A DNA stretch of 9,503 nt from DASVDK01 sp036562265 [NCBI: Thermodesulfobacteriota bacterium] (GCA_036562265.1 DATCKS010000214.1:1-9503), one strand, 5' to 3'. Counted from the first letter of the stretch, positions 1-7,400 are shown. The notes: a model not told the origin generated them from the sequence alone. Translations and numbers: made by a program.

Positions 1-240
1 GGTGATCACGTCCTGCGGCGGCACGTCCATCGCGACCGTCCGGAGGCTCACCCTGGCCATCTTGTCGATGACCGGCACCAGGAAGATGACGCCGGGCCCC
101 TTCACCCCGATGGCGCGCCCGAGCCGGAAGATCACGCCACGCTCGTACTCGTTCAGCACGCGGATCGAGTAGAGGATGACGATTGCGACGATCGCGATGG
201 CGACCACCATCGGGACCGACCACTCCGGCACATTGAACAT
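1..240 (-). CDS. Slipin (stomatin/prohibitin, SPFH/band 7 family), N-terminal part
   Basis: Only the first 80 codons lie in the window; the gene runs off the left edge in an open frame. The ATG at 240-238 follows a purine-rich stretch with GGAGG at 245-249, so the start is well supported. Residues about 9-27 ([18 protein letters not shown]) form one membrane segment. They are followed by the slipin hallmark [13 protein letters not shown] and [15 protein letters not shown], the beginning of the SPFH/band 7 domain, then VPPQDVIT. Slipins are membrane-anchored oligomeric scaffolds, and in bacteria and archaea they are typically encoded next to an NfeD protease that can cleave the slipin C-terminus. 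That arrangement is present here: the nfeD-like gene ends 17 bases upstream on the same strand, so co-transcription is very likely. The C-terminal part cannot be judged. Confidence 0.93.
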   Translation of the reverse strand, partial: MFNVPEWSVPMVVAIAIVAIVILYSIRVLNEYERGVIFRLGRAIGVKGPGVIFLVPVIDKMARVSLRTVAMDVPPQDVIT

Positions 241-257
241 GCTCCCTCCCCCCTCAA

Positions 258-1589
258 TCAGGACGTCCGGTCGGCCGGCTCGACCTCGAGGACGAAGCCG
301 CGAACCGCCGTGACCCGTACCCGCTCGCCCGCCGCGATGGGCGTGGCCGACCGGGCGTTCCAGTACTCGCCGTGAACGAAGACCTTCCCCTCCGGCGCGA
401 TGGGCCCCAGCGCCTCGCCCGTCTCGCCGATCAGATCGGCCTCGCCGCCCATGGCCGGGCGCCGTTGCGACCGCACGGCGGCGCCGATGACGAACAGGAG
501 CCCGAGGGCGAGCGTGGCCACCGTCGGTACGACGACCAGGAGCGACACCCGGAGGTAGTTCGGCGCCGACCAGTCGACGAAGATGATCGAGCCGAGCGCG
601 AGCGCCACGACGCCGCCGACGCCGAGGATCCCGTGGCTCGCCACCGTCACCTCGGCGATGAGGAGGCCGAGACCGACCAGGATGAGGAGGATGCCCGCCC
701 AGTTGATCGGCAGGACCTGGAAGGCGAACATGGCGAGGATGAGCGCGATCGCGCCCGTCACGCCCGGCAGGATGGCGCCCGGGTTGTAGAACTCGATGGC
801 GAGCCCGGCGAGCCCGGCCAGGAAGAGGAGGTAGGCCAGGTTCGGGTTGGCGAGCACCGCGAGGACGCGCAGGTTCCAGCGCATCTCGAACGGCTCGATC
901 CGCGCCCCCTTCGTCCGGATCACCTGCTTGCGCCCCAAGACGTCGACCGTGCGGCCGTCGGCCTTGTCGAGCGCCTCGGCCACGTCGACCGCCACGAAGT
1001 CGACCACGTTGAGTTTGGCCGCCTCCTCGGCCTGGACCGAGGCCGCCTCGCGCACCGCCTTGACGGCCCACTCGGCGTTGCGCCCCCGCTGGCGCGCGAG
1101 CCCCTCGATGTAGGCGGCGGCGTCGTTGACGATCTTCTTCTGCATCGTCTCGTCGATCTCGCCGCCGCCGGCCGCCACCGGCGACGCCGCGCCGATGTTC
1201 GTCCCGGGCGCCATCGCCGCCACGTGGGCGGCGATGGTGATGAACGCGCCGGCCGACCCGGCGTGCGCGCCGGGCGGGCCGACGTAAACCATCACCGGGA
1301 CCTTCGAGGCGAGGATGTCCTTGACGATCTCGCGCATCGAGGAGACGAGGCCCCCCGGCGTGTCGAGCTGGACCACGAGCGCTGCCGCCCGCGCCAGTTC
1401 CGCCGCGGCGATCGCTTCCTCGATGTACGTCGCCGTCACCGGCGTGATCGCGTCGTCCACGACCGCCAGGTAGACGACCGGCACAGCGGCCGGCTCGACC
1501 GGCGTCGGCGACGGCGACGGGCCGGCGGCCCCCGGCGGGGCCGTGACGAGGCCGGCGATCACGAGGAGGAGCGCCGCGAGATACCGCAC
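258..1589 (-). CDS. nfeD: NfeD-family membrane-bound serine protease (ClpP-class, full-length type)
   Basis: A 443-residue protein starting at a GTG (1589-1587) that overlaps the UDG stop codon by one base (TAGTG), with AAGGAGG just upstream; translation is probably coupled. Residues 1-23 look like a signal peptide ([20 protein letters not shown]). A ClpP/crotonase-fold protease domain covers about 36-225. The probable nucleophile is Ser112 in HAGSAGAF and the probable general base is Lys152 in [12 protein letters not shown], matching the Ser/Lys dyad known for the archaeal homologue PH1510. LDTPGG (75-80) is another family motif. About five hydrophobic segments lie between 249 and 371, and a C-terminal NfeD OB-fold domain lies at about 382-440 ([10 protein letters not shown]...). 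This is the long NfeD form. It is expected to cleave or regulate the slipin encoded directly downstream. The frame stays open into the upstream UDG gene, but translation there is low-complexity and Arg/Pro-rich, so the upstream part is not coding in this frame. Confidence 0.93.
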   Translation of the reverse strand: MRYLAALLLVIAGLVTAPPGAAGPSPSPTPVEPAAVPVVYLAVVDDAITPVTATYIEEAIAAAELARAAALVVQLDTPGGLVSSMREIVKDILASKVPVMVYVGPPGAHAGSAGAFITIAAHVAAMAPGTNIGAASPVAAGGGEIDETMQKKIVNDAAAYIEGLARQRGRNAEWAVKAVREAASVQAEEAAKLNVVDFVAVDVAEALDKADGRTVDVLGRKQVIRTKGARIEPFEMRWNLRVLAVLANPNLAYLLFLAGLAGLAIEFYNPGAILPGVTGAIALILAMFAFQVLPINWAGILLILVGLGLLIAEVTVASHGILGVGGVVALALGSIIFVDWSAPNYLRVSLLVVVPTVATLALGLLFVIGAAVRSQRRPAMGGEADLIGETGEALGPIAPEGKVFVHGEYWNARSATPIAAGERVRVTAVRGFVLEVEPADRTS

Positions 1590-2494
1590 TACTCCTCCTT
1601 CGGCAGCGCGGCGAGGGCGTCGCGCACGAGCTTCATGTCCTCCCAGACCTCGCGCTTGGCCGCCGGGTTGCGCAGGAGGTACGCGGGGTGGAACGTCGGC
1701 ATCACCCGGTAGTCCCCCGCCTGGTGGAACTTCCCGCGCAGCGCCGTGATGCCCCGCGTCGTCCCGAGGAGCGTCTGCGCGGCGACGCTGCCGAGCGCGA
1801 CGACGACCTTCGGACGCACCACCGCCATCGTCTGCCGGAGGAACGGCTGGCACGCGGCGATCTCGTCCGGCTCCGGCGTGCGGTTGTCGGGAGGCCGACA
1901 GCGTACGACGTTGGCGATGTACACCTGCTCCCGTTTCAGGCCGATCGCCTCGATGATCTTCGTGAGGAGCTGGCCGGCGCGGCCCACGAACGGTTCGCCC
2001 TGCAGGTCCTCGTCGCGCCCGGGGCCCTCGCCGACGAACATCAGGCGCGCCCGCTCGTTGCCGACGCCGAACACGATGTTGGTGCGCCCCGTCCAGAGCT
2101 TGCACCGGCGGCAATCGCCGAGCCGCTCGCGCACCTCGGCCAGGCTCGCGGCCGGCGGCTCGGCCGGCTCGGCGGCGAAGAGCCCGGCCCCGCCCCGCCT
2201 GCGCGGCCGGTCGTCCGCCACCGGGAAGCCGAAGAGGTCCCTCGCCGGGACGGCCGGCGCGGGCGCCCGCGGCGGCGGAGGCGCCGGCGGCGGCGGGGCC
2301 GCGGCGGCCCGGGGCCCGGCGACCGGTTCGGGCGCAAGCGGCCCCGGCACGTGCGTTTCGGGCCGCGCCGGTGCGGGCCGCCCCCACGCCTCCGGGGCCA
2401 CCCACTCGACGCCCGCCCTGCGCCACTCGGCCAGCGCCGCGCGCACCTCGGCCACGAGACGGGCCGCGTCGTCCTTGCCAGCCTGACGGCTCAT
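1589..2494 (-). CDS. Family 4 uracil-DNA glycosylase with 4Fe-4S cluster
   Basis: A 301-residue protein from the ATG at 2494-2492. The C-terminal 185 residues are a clear family 4 (UdgA-type) uracil-DNA glycosylase. Four cysteines suited to a 4Fe-4S cluster are C128, C131 (DCRRC), C199 and C215. The uracil-binding motif [17 protein letters not shown] is at 155-171 and the second catalytic motif HPAYLL at 269-274. The enzyme removes uracil from deaminated DNA to start base-excision repair. Residues 1-118 are an added N-terminal region: a helical piece (about 8-30) followed by an Ala/Pro-rich linker (about 38-85, with runs of four prolines) that should be disordered. An in-frame GTG ten codons earlier (2524-2522) is an alternative start, but the ATG has the better ribosome binding site (GGGGAGG, 2505-2511). 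The gene heads the UDG-nfeD-slipin cassette and ends inside the nfeD start. Confidence 0.92.
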   Translation of the reverse strand: MSRQAGKDDAARLVAEVRAALAEWRRAGVEWVAPEAWGRPAPARPETHVPGPLAPEPVAGPRAAAAPPPPAPPPPRAPAPAVPARDLFGFPVADDRPRRRGGAGLFAAEPAEPPAASLAEVRERLGDCRRCKLWTGRTNIVFGVGNERARLMFVGEGPGRDEDLQGEPFVGRAGQLLTKIIEAIGLKREQVYIANVVRCRPPDNRTPEPDEIAACQPFLRQTMAVVRPKVVVALGSVAAQTLLGTTRGITALRGKFHQAGDYRVMPTFHPAYLLRNPAAKREVWEDMKLVRDALAALPKEE

Positions 2495-2504
2495 GCCCTC
2501 GTCG

Positions 2505-2511
2505 CCTCCCC
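2505..2511 (-). promoter_or_regulatory. Ribosome binding site favouring the ATG start of the UDG gene
   Basis: The minus strand reads GGGGAGG here, 10 bases upstream of the ATG at 2494-2492. The competing GTG at 2524-2522 has only a weaker AAGGTAGG directly before it. This is why the shorter UDG protein (301 residues) is preferred over the 311-residue form; it does not exclude use of both. Confidence 0.5.
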
Positions 2512-2530
2512 GAGTCTCGGGCACCCTACC

Positions 2531-2558
2531 TTGACACGCCGGAGCGCCCTGTGATAGC
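2531..2558 (+). promoter_or_regulatory. Putative sigma-70-type promoter for the phospholipase C-like gene
   Basis: A perfect TTGACA at 2531-2536 is followed after 16 bases by GATAGC at 2553-2558, with an extended -10 TGT at 2550-2552. Only three of six -10 bases match TATAAT, so the extended element matters for the call. The start site would fall near 2565, only about six bases before the ATG at 2571, which has no Shine-Dalgarno sequence. The transcript would be nearly leaderless. It overlaps a minus-strand promoter candidate. Confidence 0.45.
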
Positions 2559-2579
2559 TAACAGACCCGCATGCTTCAA
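2551..2579 (-). promoter_or_regulatory. Putative sigma-70-type promoter for the UDG-nfeD-slipin cassette
   Basis: On the minus strand TTGAAG (plus positions 2574-2579) is followed after 17 bases by TATCAC (2551-2556), four of six matches in each box. The start site would lie near 2544, giving a leader of about 50 bases before the ATG at 2494. Its -10 shares bases with the plus-strand -10 of the phospholipase gene and its -35 covers that gene's first codons, so the two promoters would compete. Confidence 0.35.
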
Positions 2580-3530
2580 CCTGGCTCGCTCCTCCTGGGC
2601 GTGACGGCTTTCACGCTCCTGCTCCTGGCGCCGGAAGCCGCCTACGCCTGGGGCCCCGGGACCCATCTGCAGGTGGGCTCCCAGGTCCTCGAGAACCTGG
2701 CCGTCCTCTCTCCCGCGCTCCAGGACCTCCTCAGGCGCCACCCGTACGACTTCCTCTACGGCTGCATCGGCGCCGACATCATCATCGGCAAGAAGTACCG
2801 GATCAAGCAGATCTTCCACTGCCACAACTGGAGCACGGGGTTCCGGCTGCTCGACGCCGCCGAGACGCCGCACGAGTCGGCCTTCGCCTACGGCTACCTC
2901 TGCCACCTGGCCGCGGACACGATCTCCCACAACTACTTCGTCCCCTGCCAGGAGATCGCCTCCTACTCGGCCACCTCGCTGCGGCACACTTACTGGGAGG
3001 TCCGGTTCGACGACTTCATCGACCCCCGCATGTGGCCGCTCGCGCGGGTCGTCCACGACGAGGCCCACGGCCGCAACGACGGCCTCCTGCAGCGCGTGCT
3101 CGCGGACACGATCTTCTCGTTCCGGACCAACAAGCGGATCTTCACCGGCCTCATCTCGCTGCAGCAGGTCCGGCACTGGCGCAAGATGGTGACCCTTCTG
3201 GCCACCCGCTCGAGCTTCCCCTTCACCCGGGAGGACTTCGAGCGCTACTACCGCCTCACGCAGAATGCGGTCTTCGCCTTCATGATCGACGGCCAGGCGT
3301 CGCGCACCGTCGAGGCCGATCCGATCGGCCGCCGCAACCTCCACGCGGCCGCGTTGATCCGCAAGACGCTGAGGACGCTGTCGAGGCGCAAGGTGCTGAC
3401 GCCGGAGCAGTGCCAGGAGATCGTCCGCGAGGTCACGCGCAGCCTCGAGACCGGCCTCGAGAGCGCGTTCCGCGAGCCGGAACTCCTCAGTCTCCCCGCC
3501 GTGCGGCGGCTCGCCGCGGCCAGGCGCTAG
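2571..3530 (+). CDS. Exported zinc-dependent phospholipase C/S1-P1-fold family protein
   Basis: A 319-residue protein. Residues 1-26 are a signal peptide (hydrophobic LLLGVTAFTLLLLAP, then AYA) whose predicted cleavage leaves Trp27 as the new N-terminus. In Bacillus cereus phospholipase C the N-terminal Trp of the mature enzyme is itself a zinc ligand, and the rest of the ligand pattern also appears here: His32, Asp69 (GADI), His83 or His85 (FHCHNW), His112, Asp116 and His120 (GYLCHLAADTISHNYF), and His139 with Glu143 (RHTYWE, same four-residue spacing as His142/Glu146). A three-zinc phosphodiesterase-type active site acting outside the cytoplasm is therefore likely. Whether the substrate is phospholipid, another phosphodiester or nucleic acid cannot be told. 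The C-terminal half (about 150-319) is helical, basic and without recognised motifs. The signal peptide fixes the start, although there is no ribosome binding site. The gene is the only plus-strand gene and stands alone between two leftward units. Confidence 0.88.
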   Translation: MLQPGSLLLGVTAFTLLLLAPEAAYAWGPGTHLQVGSQVLENLAVLSPALQDLLRRHPYDFLYGCIGADIIIGKKYRIKQIFHCHNWSTGFRLLDAAETPHESAFAYGYLCHLAADTISHNYFVPCQEIASYSATSLRHTYWEVRFDDFIDPRMWPLARVVHDEAHGRNDGLLQRVLADTIFSFRTNKRIFTGLISLQQVRHWRKMVTLLATRSSFPFTREDFERYYRLTQNAVFAFMIDGQASRTVEADPIGRRNLHAAALIRKTLRTLSRRKVLTPEQCQEIVREVTRSLETGLESAFREPELLSLPAVRRLAAARR

Positions 3531-3550
3531 CGCGGCCCGGCCTCTAGGCC
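3513..3550. terminator. GC-rich inverted repeats across the convergent gene ends (weak terminator candidate)
   Basis: The plus-strand gene stops at 3530 and the minus-strand coaBC stops at 3544, leaving 13 bases. GCCGCG (3513-3518) pairs with CGCGGC (3531-3536), GCGCTAGCGC (3524-3533) is a palindrome around the plus-strand stop codon, and GGCC-TCTA-GGCC (3539-3550) spans the coaBC stop. There is no T-run on either side, so this is not a classic intrinsic terminator; it could still slow polymerases on both strands. Confidence 0.2.
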
Positions 3551-4821
3551 TCCGCCACCAGCTCGCGCAGCCGGTCGAGGATCGCGTCGGCCACCTCGCT
3601 CTTCGGCGCGAGGGGTCGCTCGTCGGCCGTGCCGTCGCCGCGCACGAGGACGACCGCGTTGGTCTCGCTCCCGAACCCGGAGCCGGGCGCCGACACGTCG
3701 TTCGCCACGATCAGGTCGACCCCTTTCGCCGCCAGCTTGGCGCGGGCGTGGTGGACCAGGTCGGCGGTTTCCGCGGCGAAGCCGACGAGCACCGGTCCGC
3801 GGCGGCCGGCCGTCCGCCAGTCGCGGCGCCGCCGCCCGAGTTCGGCCAGGATGTCGAGGTTGCGCACGAGGTCGAGCCGGATGCCGTCCTCGCCGTCCAC
3901 CTTCTTGATCTTCTGGTCGGCCGCCTTCACCGGCCGGTAGTCCGCCACCGCCGCCGCCATCACGACCGCGTCGACCGCCTCGGCTCGCCCGAGCACCGCC
4001 TCGGCCATCTCGGCCGCGGTCTCCACCCGCACGACCTCGACCCCCGTGGGGGGCGGCACCTCCATCGGCCCGGCCACGAGCGTCACCGCGGCGCCGCGCC
4101 GCCGCGCCGCACGCGCGATCGCCACGCCCATCCTCCCGGAGGAGCGGTTCGACAGGACGCGCACCGGATCGAGCGGCTCCCGCGTCGGTCCCGCCGTGAC
4201 GAGGACGCGCAGCCCCGCCAGGTCCTTGGGCGTCACCAGGTCCTCGGCCGCCTCGACGATGGCGGCCGGCTCGGCCATCCGGCCGGGACCCGCGTCGGCC
4301 GCCTCGGCGCGGGAGGCGAGCGGGCCGACCTCCGGCTCGACGATCACCACGCCGCGCTGCCTGAGCGTGGCGACGTTGGCCTGGACGGCCGGATGCGCGT
4401 ACATCACCGGGTTCATCGCCGGTGCGACGAGCACCGGCGCCCGCGTCGCCAGGAGGATCGTCGTCAGGAGGTCGTCGGCGAGCCCGCCGGCGTAGCGGCC
4501 GATCAGGTCCGCCGTGGCCGGCGCGACGATGACGACCTCGGCCCGCTGCGCGAGCGCGATGTGGCCGATCTCGCTCTCCTGCGTGAGGTCCCAGAGCGTG
4601 GTGCCGACCGGGTGCCCCGAGAGCGTCTGGAAGGTGAGCGGCGTAACGAAGCGCCTCGCCGAGCGGGTCATCACCACCCGGACCTCGGCCGCGCCCGCGC
4701 CCCCGTCGGCGATCGGCTTGGCGAGGAGACGCACGAGTTCGACCGCCTTGTACGCGGCGATGCCGCCCGACACCCCGACCAGGAGGCGCCGCCCCGCGAG
4801 CGGCCGCACCGACGTGGCCAT
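3544..4821 (-). CDS. coaBC: Bifunctional phosphopantothenoylcysteine decarboxylase / phosphopantothenate-cysteine ligase
   Basis: A 425-residue protein of normal CoaBC length. The N-terminal CoaC flavoprotein domain (about 10-195) has GVSGGIAAYK (16-25), the catalytic His87 in EIGHIALA, and PAMNPVMY (134-141). The C-terminal CoaB ligase domain (about 203-425) has VTAGPTREPLDPVR (208-221), Asn225 in LSNRSSGRMG (the acyl-cytidylate-binding Asn), and Lys304 in QKIKK. Together they join cysteine to 4'-phosphopantothenate (using CTP in most bacteria) and decarboxylate the product to 4'-phosphopantetheine for coenzyme A. Two oddities: a short insert near 36-45 before EVRVVMT, and the loss of the usual catalytic cysteine of CoaC. 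The Escherichia coli motif ACGDIGPGRM reads EAADAGPGRM here (173-182), so Cys158 corresponds to Ala174. The ATG lies 10 bases after the upstream gene's stop with no good ribosome binding site, so coupling to the upstream gene is probable. Confidence 0.96.
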   Translation of the reverse strand: MATSVRPLAGRRLLVGVSGGIAAYKAVELVRLLAKPIADGGAGAAEVRVVMTRSARRFVTPLTFQTLSGHPVGTTLWDLTQESEIGHIALAQRAEVVIVAPATADLIGRYAGGLADDLLTTILLATRAPVLVAPAMNPVMYAHPAVQANVATLRQRGVVIVEPEVGPLASRAEAADAGPGRMAEPAAIVEAAEDLVTPKDLAGLRVLVTAGPTREPLDPVRVLSNRSSGRMGVAIARAARRRGAAVTLVAGPMEVPPPTGVEVVRVETAAEMAEAVLGRAEAVDAVVMAAAVADYRPVKAADQKIKKVDGEDGIRLDLVRNLDILAELGRRRRDWRTAGRRGPVLVGFAAETADLVHHARAKLAAKGVDLIVANDVSAPGSGFGSETNAVVLVRGDGTADERPLAPKSEVADAILDRLRELVAEA

Positions 4822-4831
4822 CAGACGGCCG

Positions 4832-7351
4832 TCACCGCAGCCAGCCGCGGATCTGCGACGCGGTGCGGTTCGCGAGATCCTGCGCCCGTTCGCGGCTGCC
4901 GGCCTCGGCGTGCACGTGGAACGCCGCCTGGTCCTGGCTCGGGTAGGCCAGGACCCAGTCGGAGTCGTGGAAGACCTTGATCCCGTCGACGAGCTGGACG
5001 TTCTCCCCGCGCGAGGCCTCCATGAGCCGCCGCATGACGGTCCCCTTGGCCTCCCACGGGCAGGGCACGACCTGGTGCGCGAGGTAGGTCACCGGGATGT
5101 GGCGGGCGACCTGGGCGAGGCGCTCCTCCGACCGGGCGAGCAGCTCGATGAGCTTCACCACGGCGAACATCGCGTCGAACGCCGGCTGGAAGCGCGGGAA
5201 GATGAAGCCGCCCGACTCGTCGGCCACGAGCAGGACGTCGGGCCTGAGGGCGGTCTCCATCATCGACCGGCTGGTCGTCTTGGTCCGCACGACCTCGACG
5301 CCGAAACGGTCGGCCACCTCCTCGACGATCCGCGAAGCGGTGATCGGCACCGCGATCCGCCGCCGCCCCCCCTGATGCCCCTCCGCCGCCGCCTGCCGCG
5401 CGACGAGGAAGGCCGCCGCGGCCTGCGCCTGCTCGCCCGCGACGATGCCCCCCCGATCGTCGACCAGCGTGAGCTTCTCGGCCGACGGGTCGAGCATCAC
5501 GCCGAGGTCGGCCTTGAGCGAGAGGACGATCTGCCCGAGCTGCTCGAGGGCCTGCTGGATCATCTCCGGCGTCCGGGTCGCCTTCGAGGCGTCGAGGAAG
5601 GCGTTGAGGCTGATCACCTCGAGGCCGAGGCGCCCCAGGATCGCCGGGAAGATGGCGGCCGCCGCGCCGTAGGCGTAGTCGATGACGACCTTGAGCTTCG
5701 CCCGCCGGATCGCCTCGCGGTCGATCGCCTGCAGGAAGCCGGTCTGGTAGAACTCGGTGCCGTGCACCGGGAAGCTGATCTCCCCGGTTTCCTCCATCGT
5801 GGCGCGACGGAAGTCCTCCCGGTAGAAGAGCCGCTCGATCGCCTGCTCCTTCTTGGGATCGAGGTCCATCCCCCGGTTGTCGAAGAAGCGCAGGTCGACG
5901 CTCTCGGGGCTCACCGGGTTGCGGCGGGTGTGGACGCCGCCCTGGTCGCCCAGATTGCCCGCCTGGTAGCGGACGACCGGCAGCGGCGTGACGCCGAAGT
6001 CGTTGACGTTGACCCCGGCGGAGAGCAGCCCCGTCATGATCGCCCGGTTGATCATCCGGGTGGTCTTGTGCGCGTCGCGGGAGGTGGAGACGGTCGCGCC
6101 CTTGCCGAGCGAGGCGCCGTAGGCCGCGCCGAGCTTGGCCGCGAACTCCGGCGACAGCTCGAGGTTGGCGAGCCCCGTGATCCCCTGCGGGCCGAAGATC
6201 GACCGGCTCCACTTCTCGCCCCAGATGAGCGAAACGGCGAGGGTCGCGCCGTCCTCGACCTCCTTGTGGGGCCAGATCTTGACGTTGGCCTTGAGCGTGG
6301 CCCCCTTGCCGACGCGCGAGTGGTCGGAAACCAGGGCGCCCACGTCGAGGAAGGCGCGATCGCCGATGACGCAGTCGTTCGCGACGATGGCCTCGTAGAG
6401 TTCGGCGGCCTTGCCGACCTGGACCCGGTCCCAGAGGACCGAGTCGGCCACGACCGCCCCCTCCTCCACGACGCAGCCGTGCCCCAGCACGGAGTTGCGG
6501 ATGACGGCGCGCGGCCCGACGACGACGTCGCGGCCGATGATGACGCCCCCCTCGAGCCTCGCGGTGTAGTCGATGCGCGCCCCCTCCTCGAGGTAGACGC
6601 GGCCGTCACCGAAGCGCTCCCCGGGCACCGGCAGCCTGACCCGCCCTTCGACCAGGTCGCGGTGGGCGAGCCGGTACTCGCCGATGGTGCCGATGTCCTT
6701 CCAGTAGCCCTCGGCGACGTAGCCGTAGAGCGGCTTCCCCTCGGCGAGGAGCTTCGGGAAGAGGTCCTTGGAGAAGTCGTACTCCTGCCCGGGTGGGATC
6801 GCCTCGAGGCACTCCGGCTCGAGGATGTAGATCCCGGTGTTGATGGTGTCGCTGAAGACCTCGCCCCACGACGGCTTCTCGAGGAACCGCTGGATGCGGC
6901 CGTCGTCGTCGACGATGACGACGCCGAACTGGAGCGGGTTCTCGACCCGCGTGAGCACCATCGTGGCGAGGGCCTTCTTCTCCCGGTGGTAGGCGATGGC
7001 GCGCCCGAGGTCGAAGTCGGTGAGGACGTCGCCGCTGATGATGAGGAACGTGCCGCCGCCGGCGAGGTGACGCTCCGCGTTGCGGACGCTGCCGGCGGTG
7101 CCGAGGTCCTCGGCGGCGCCGATGTACGTCATGCGCACGCCGTGCTCGCGGCCGTCCTTGAAGTAGTCCTTGATGGTCTCGGGCTGGAAGTAGAGGAGCG
7201 CGATCAGGTCGGTGATCCCGGTGCGGGCGAGCAGGTCGACGATGTGCTTCATCATCGGCCGGTTCATGACCGGCGTCATCGGCTTGGGGAGCGAGATGGT
7301 GAGCGGGCGCAGTCGCGTCCCGAATCCGCCGGCGAGGATGACGCCGTTCAC
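4832..7351 (-). CDS. NDP-sugar pyrophosphorylase (mannose-1-phosphate guanylyltransferase-like) fused to a degenerate phosphohexomutase domain
   Basis: An 839-residue three-part protein. Residues 1-235 are a sugar-phosphate nucleotidyltransferase with GGFGTRLRPLT (8-18), PKPM (22-25), SGDVLTDFD (106-114), FLEKP (156-160) and WKDIG (217-221). Residues about 250-385 form hexapeptide repeats of a left-handed beta-helix. Residues about 405-839 resemble phosphomannomutase/phosphoglucomutase, but the active-site loops are changed: the phosphoserine motif TASHNP reads HTRRNP (474-479, Ser to Arg), the metal loop DGDxDR reads DPSAEK (621-626), and the phosphate loop RPSGTEP reads YPSQDQA (803-809). 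The sugar loop keeps DESGG (711-715). The first part should couple a hexose 1-phosphate to a nucleotide, probably for glycan synthesis; mannose/GTP is the best guess but is unproven. The GTG start (7351-7349) has GGAGG at 7361-7365. coaBC follows after 10 bases. Confidence 0.9.
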   Translation of the reverse strand: MNGVILAGGFGTRLRPLTISLPKPMTPVMNRPMMKHIVDLLARTGITDLIALLYFQPETIKDYFKDGREHGVRMTYIGAAEDLGTAGSVRNAERHLAGGGTFLIISGDVLTDFDLGRAIAYHREKKALATMVLTRVENPLQFGVVIVDDDGRIQRFLEKPSWGEVFSDTINTGIYILEPECLEAIPPGQEYDFSKDLFPKLLAEGKPLYGYVAEGYWKDIGTIGEYRLAHRDLVEGRVRLPVPGERFGDGRVYLEEGARIDYTARLEGGVIIGRDVVVGPRAVIRNSVLGHGCVVEEGAVVADSVLWDRVQVGKAAELYEAIVANDCVIGDRAFLDVGALVSDHSRVGKGATLKANVKIWPHKEVEDGATLAVSLIWGEKWSRSIFGPQGITGLANLELSPEFAAKLGAAYGASLGKGATVSTSRDAHKTTRMINRAIMTGLLSAGVNVNDFGVTPLPVVRYQAGNLGDQGGVHTRRNPVSPESVDLRFFDNRGMDLDPKKEQAIERLFYREDFRRATMEETGEISFPVHGTEFYQTGFLQAIDREAIRRAKLKVVIDYAYGAAAAIFPAILGRLGLEVISLNAFLDASKATRTPEMIQQALEQLGQIVLSLKADLGVMLDPSAEKLTLVDDRGGIVAGEQAQAAAAFLVARQAAAEGHQGGRRRIAVPITASRIVEEVADRFGVEVVRTKTTSRSMMETALRPDVLLVADESGGFIFPRFQPAFDAMFAVVKLIELLARSEERLAQVARHIPVTYLAHQVVPCPWEAKGTVMRRLMEASRGENVQLVDGIKVFHDSDWVLAYPSQDQAAFHVHAEAGSRERAQDLANRTASQIRGWLR

Positions 7352-7372
7352 GAAGCCGCACCTCCGGCGGCT

Positions 7373-7400
7373 ATCGTATCGGATTTCCGGGGATATTCAA
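7373..7400 (-). promoter_or_regulatory. Putative promoter for the pyrophosphorylase-coaBC unit
   Basis: In the 45-base gap after the ANTAR gene, the minus strand has TTGAAT (plus positions 7395-7400) and, 16 bases on, TACGAT (7373-7378), four of six consensus matches each. This AT-richer patch stands out in GC-rich surroundings. The start site would be near 7366, almost touching the GGAGG at 7361-7365, so the leader would be very short. If real, the sugar/CoA genes can be expressed apart from the amt-ANTAR pair. Confidence 0.3.

Noticed and set aside
372-1712. A 446-codon open frame on the plus strand opposite nfeD.
   Set aside because: Arg/His/Asp-rich low-complexity product lying antisense to a clearly conserved protease; same GC-driven artefact.
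1590-2426. N-terminal extension of the NfeD frame through the UDG region (722 codons in all).
   Set aside because: The extension is Arg/Gly/Ala low-complexity and overlaps a well-supported UDG in another frame. The GTG at 1589 with a ribosome binding site and signal peptide is the natural start.
3531-3543. A strong intrinsic terminator between the convergent genes.
   Set aside because: Only short GC stems and no T-run on either strand; kept just as a low-confidence inverted-repeat entry.
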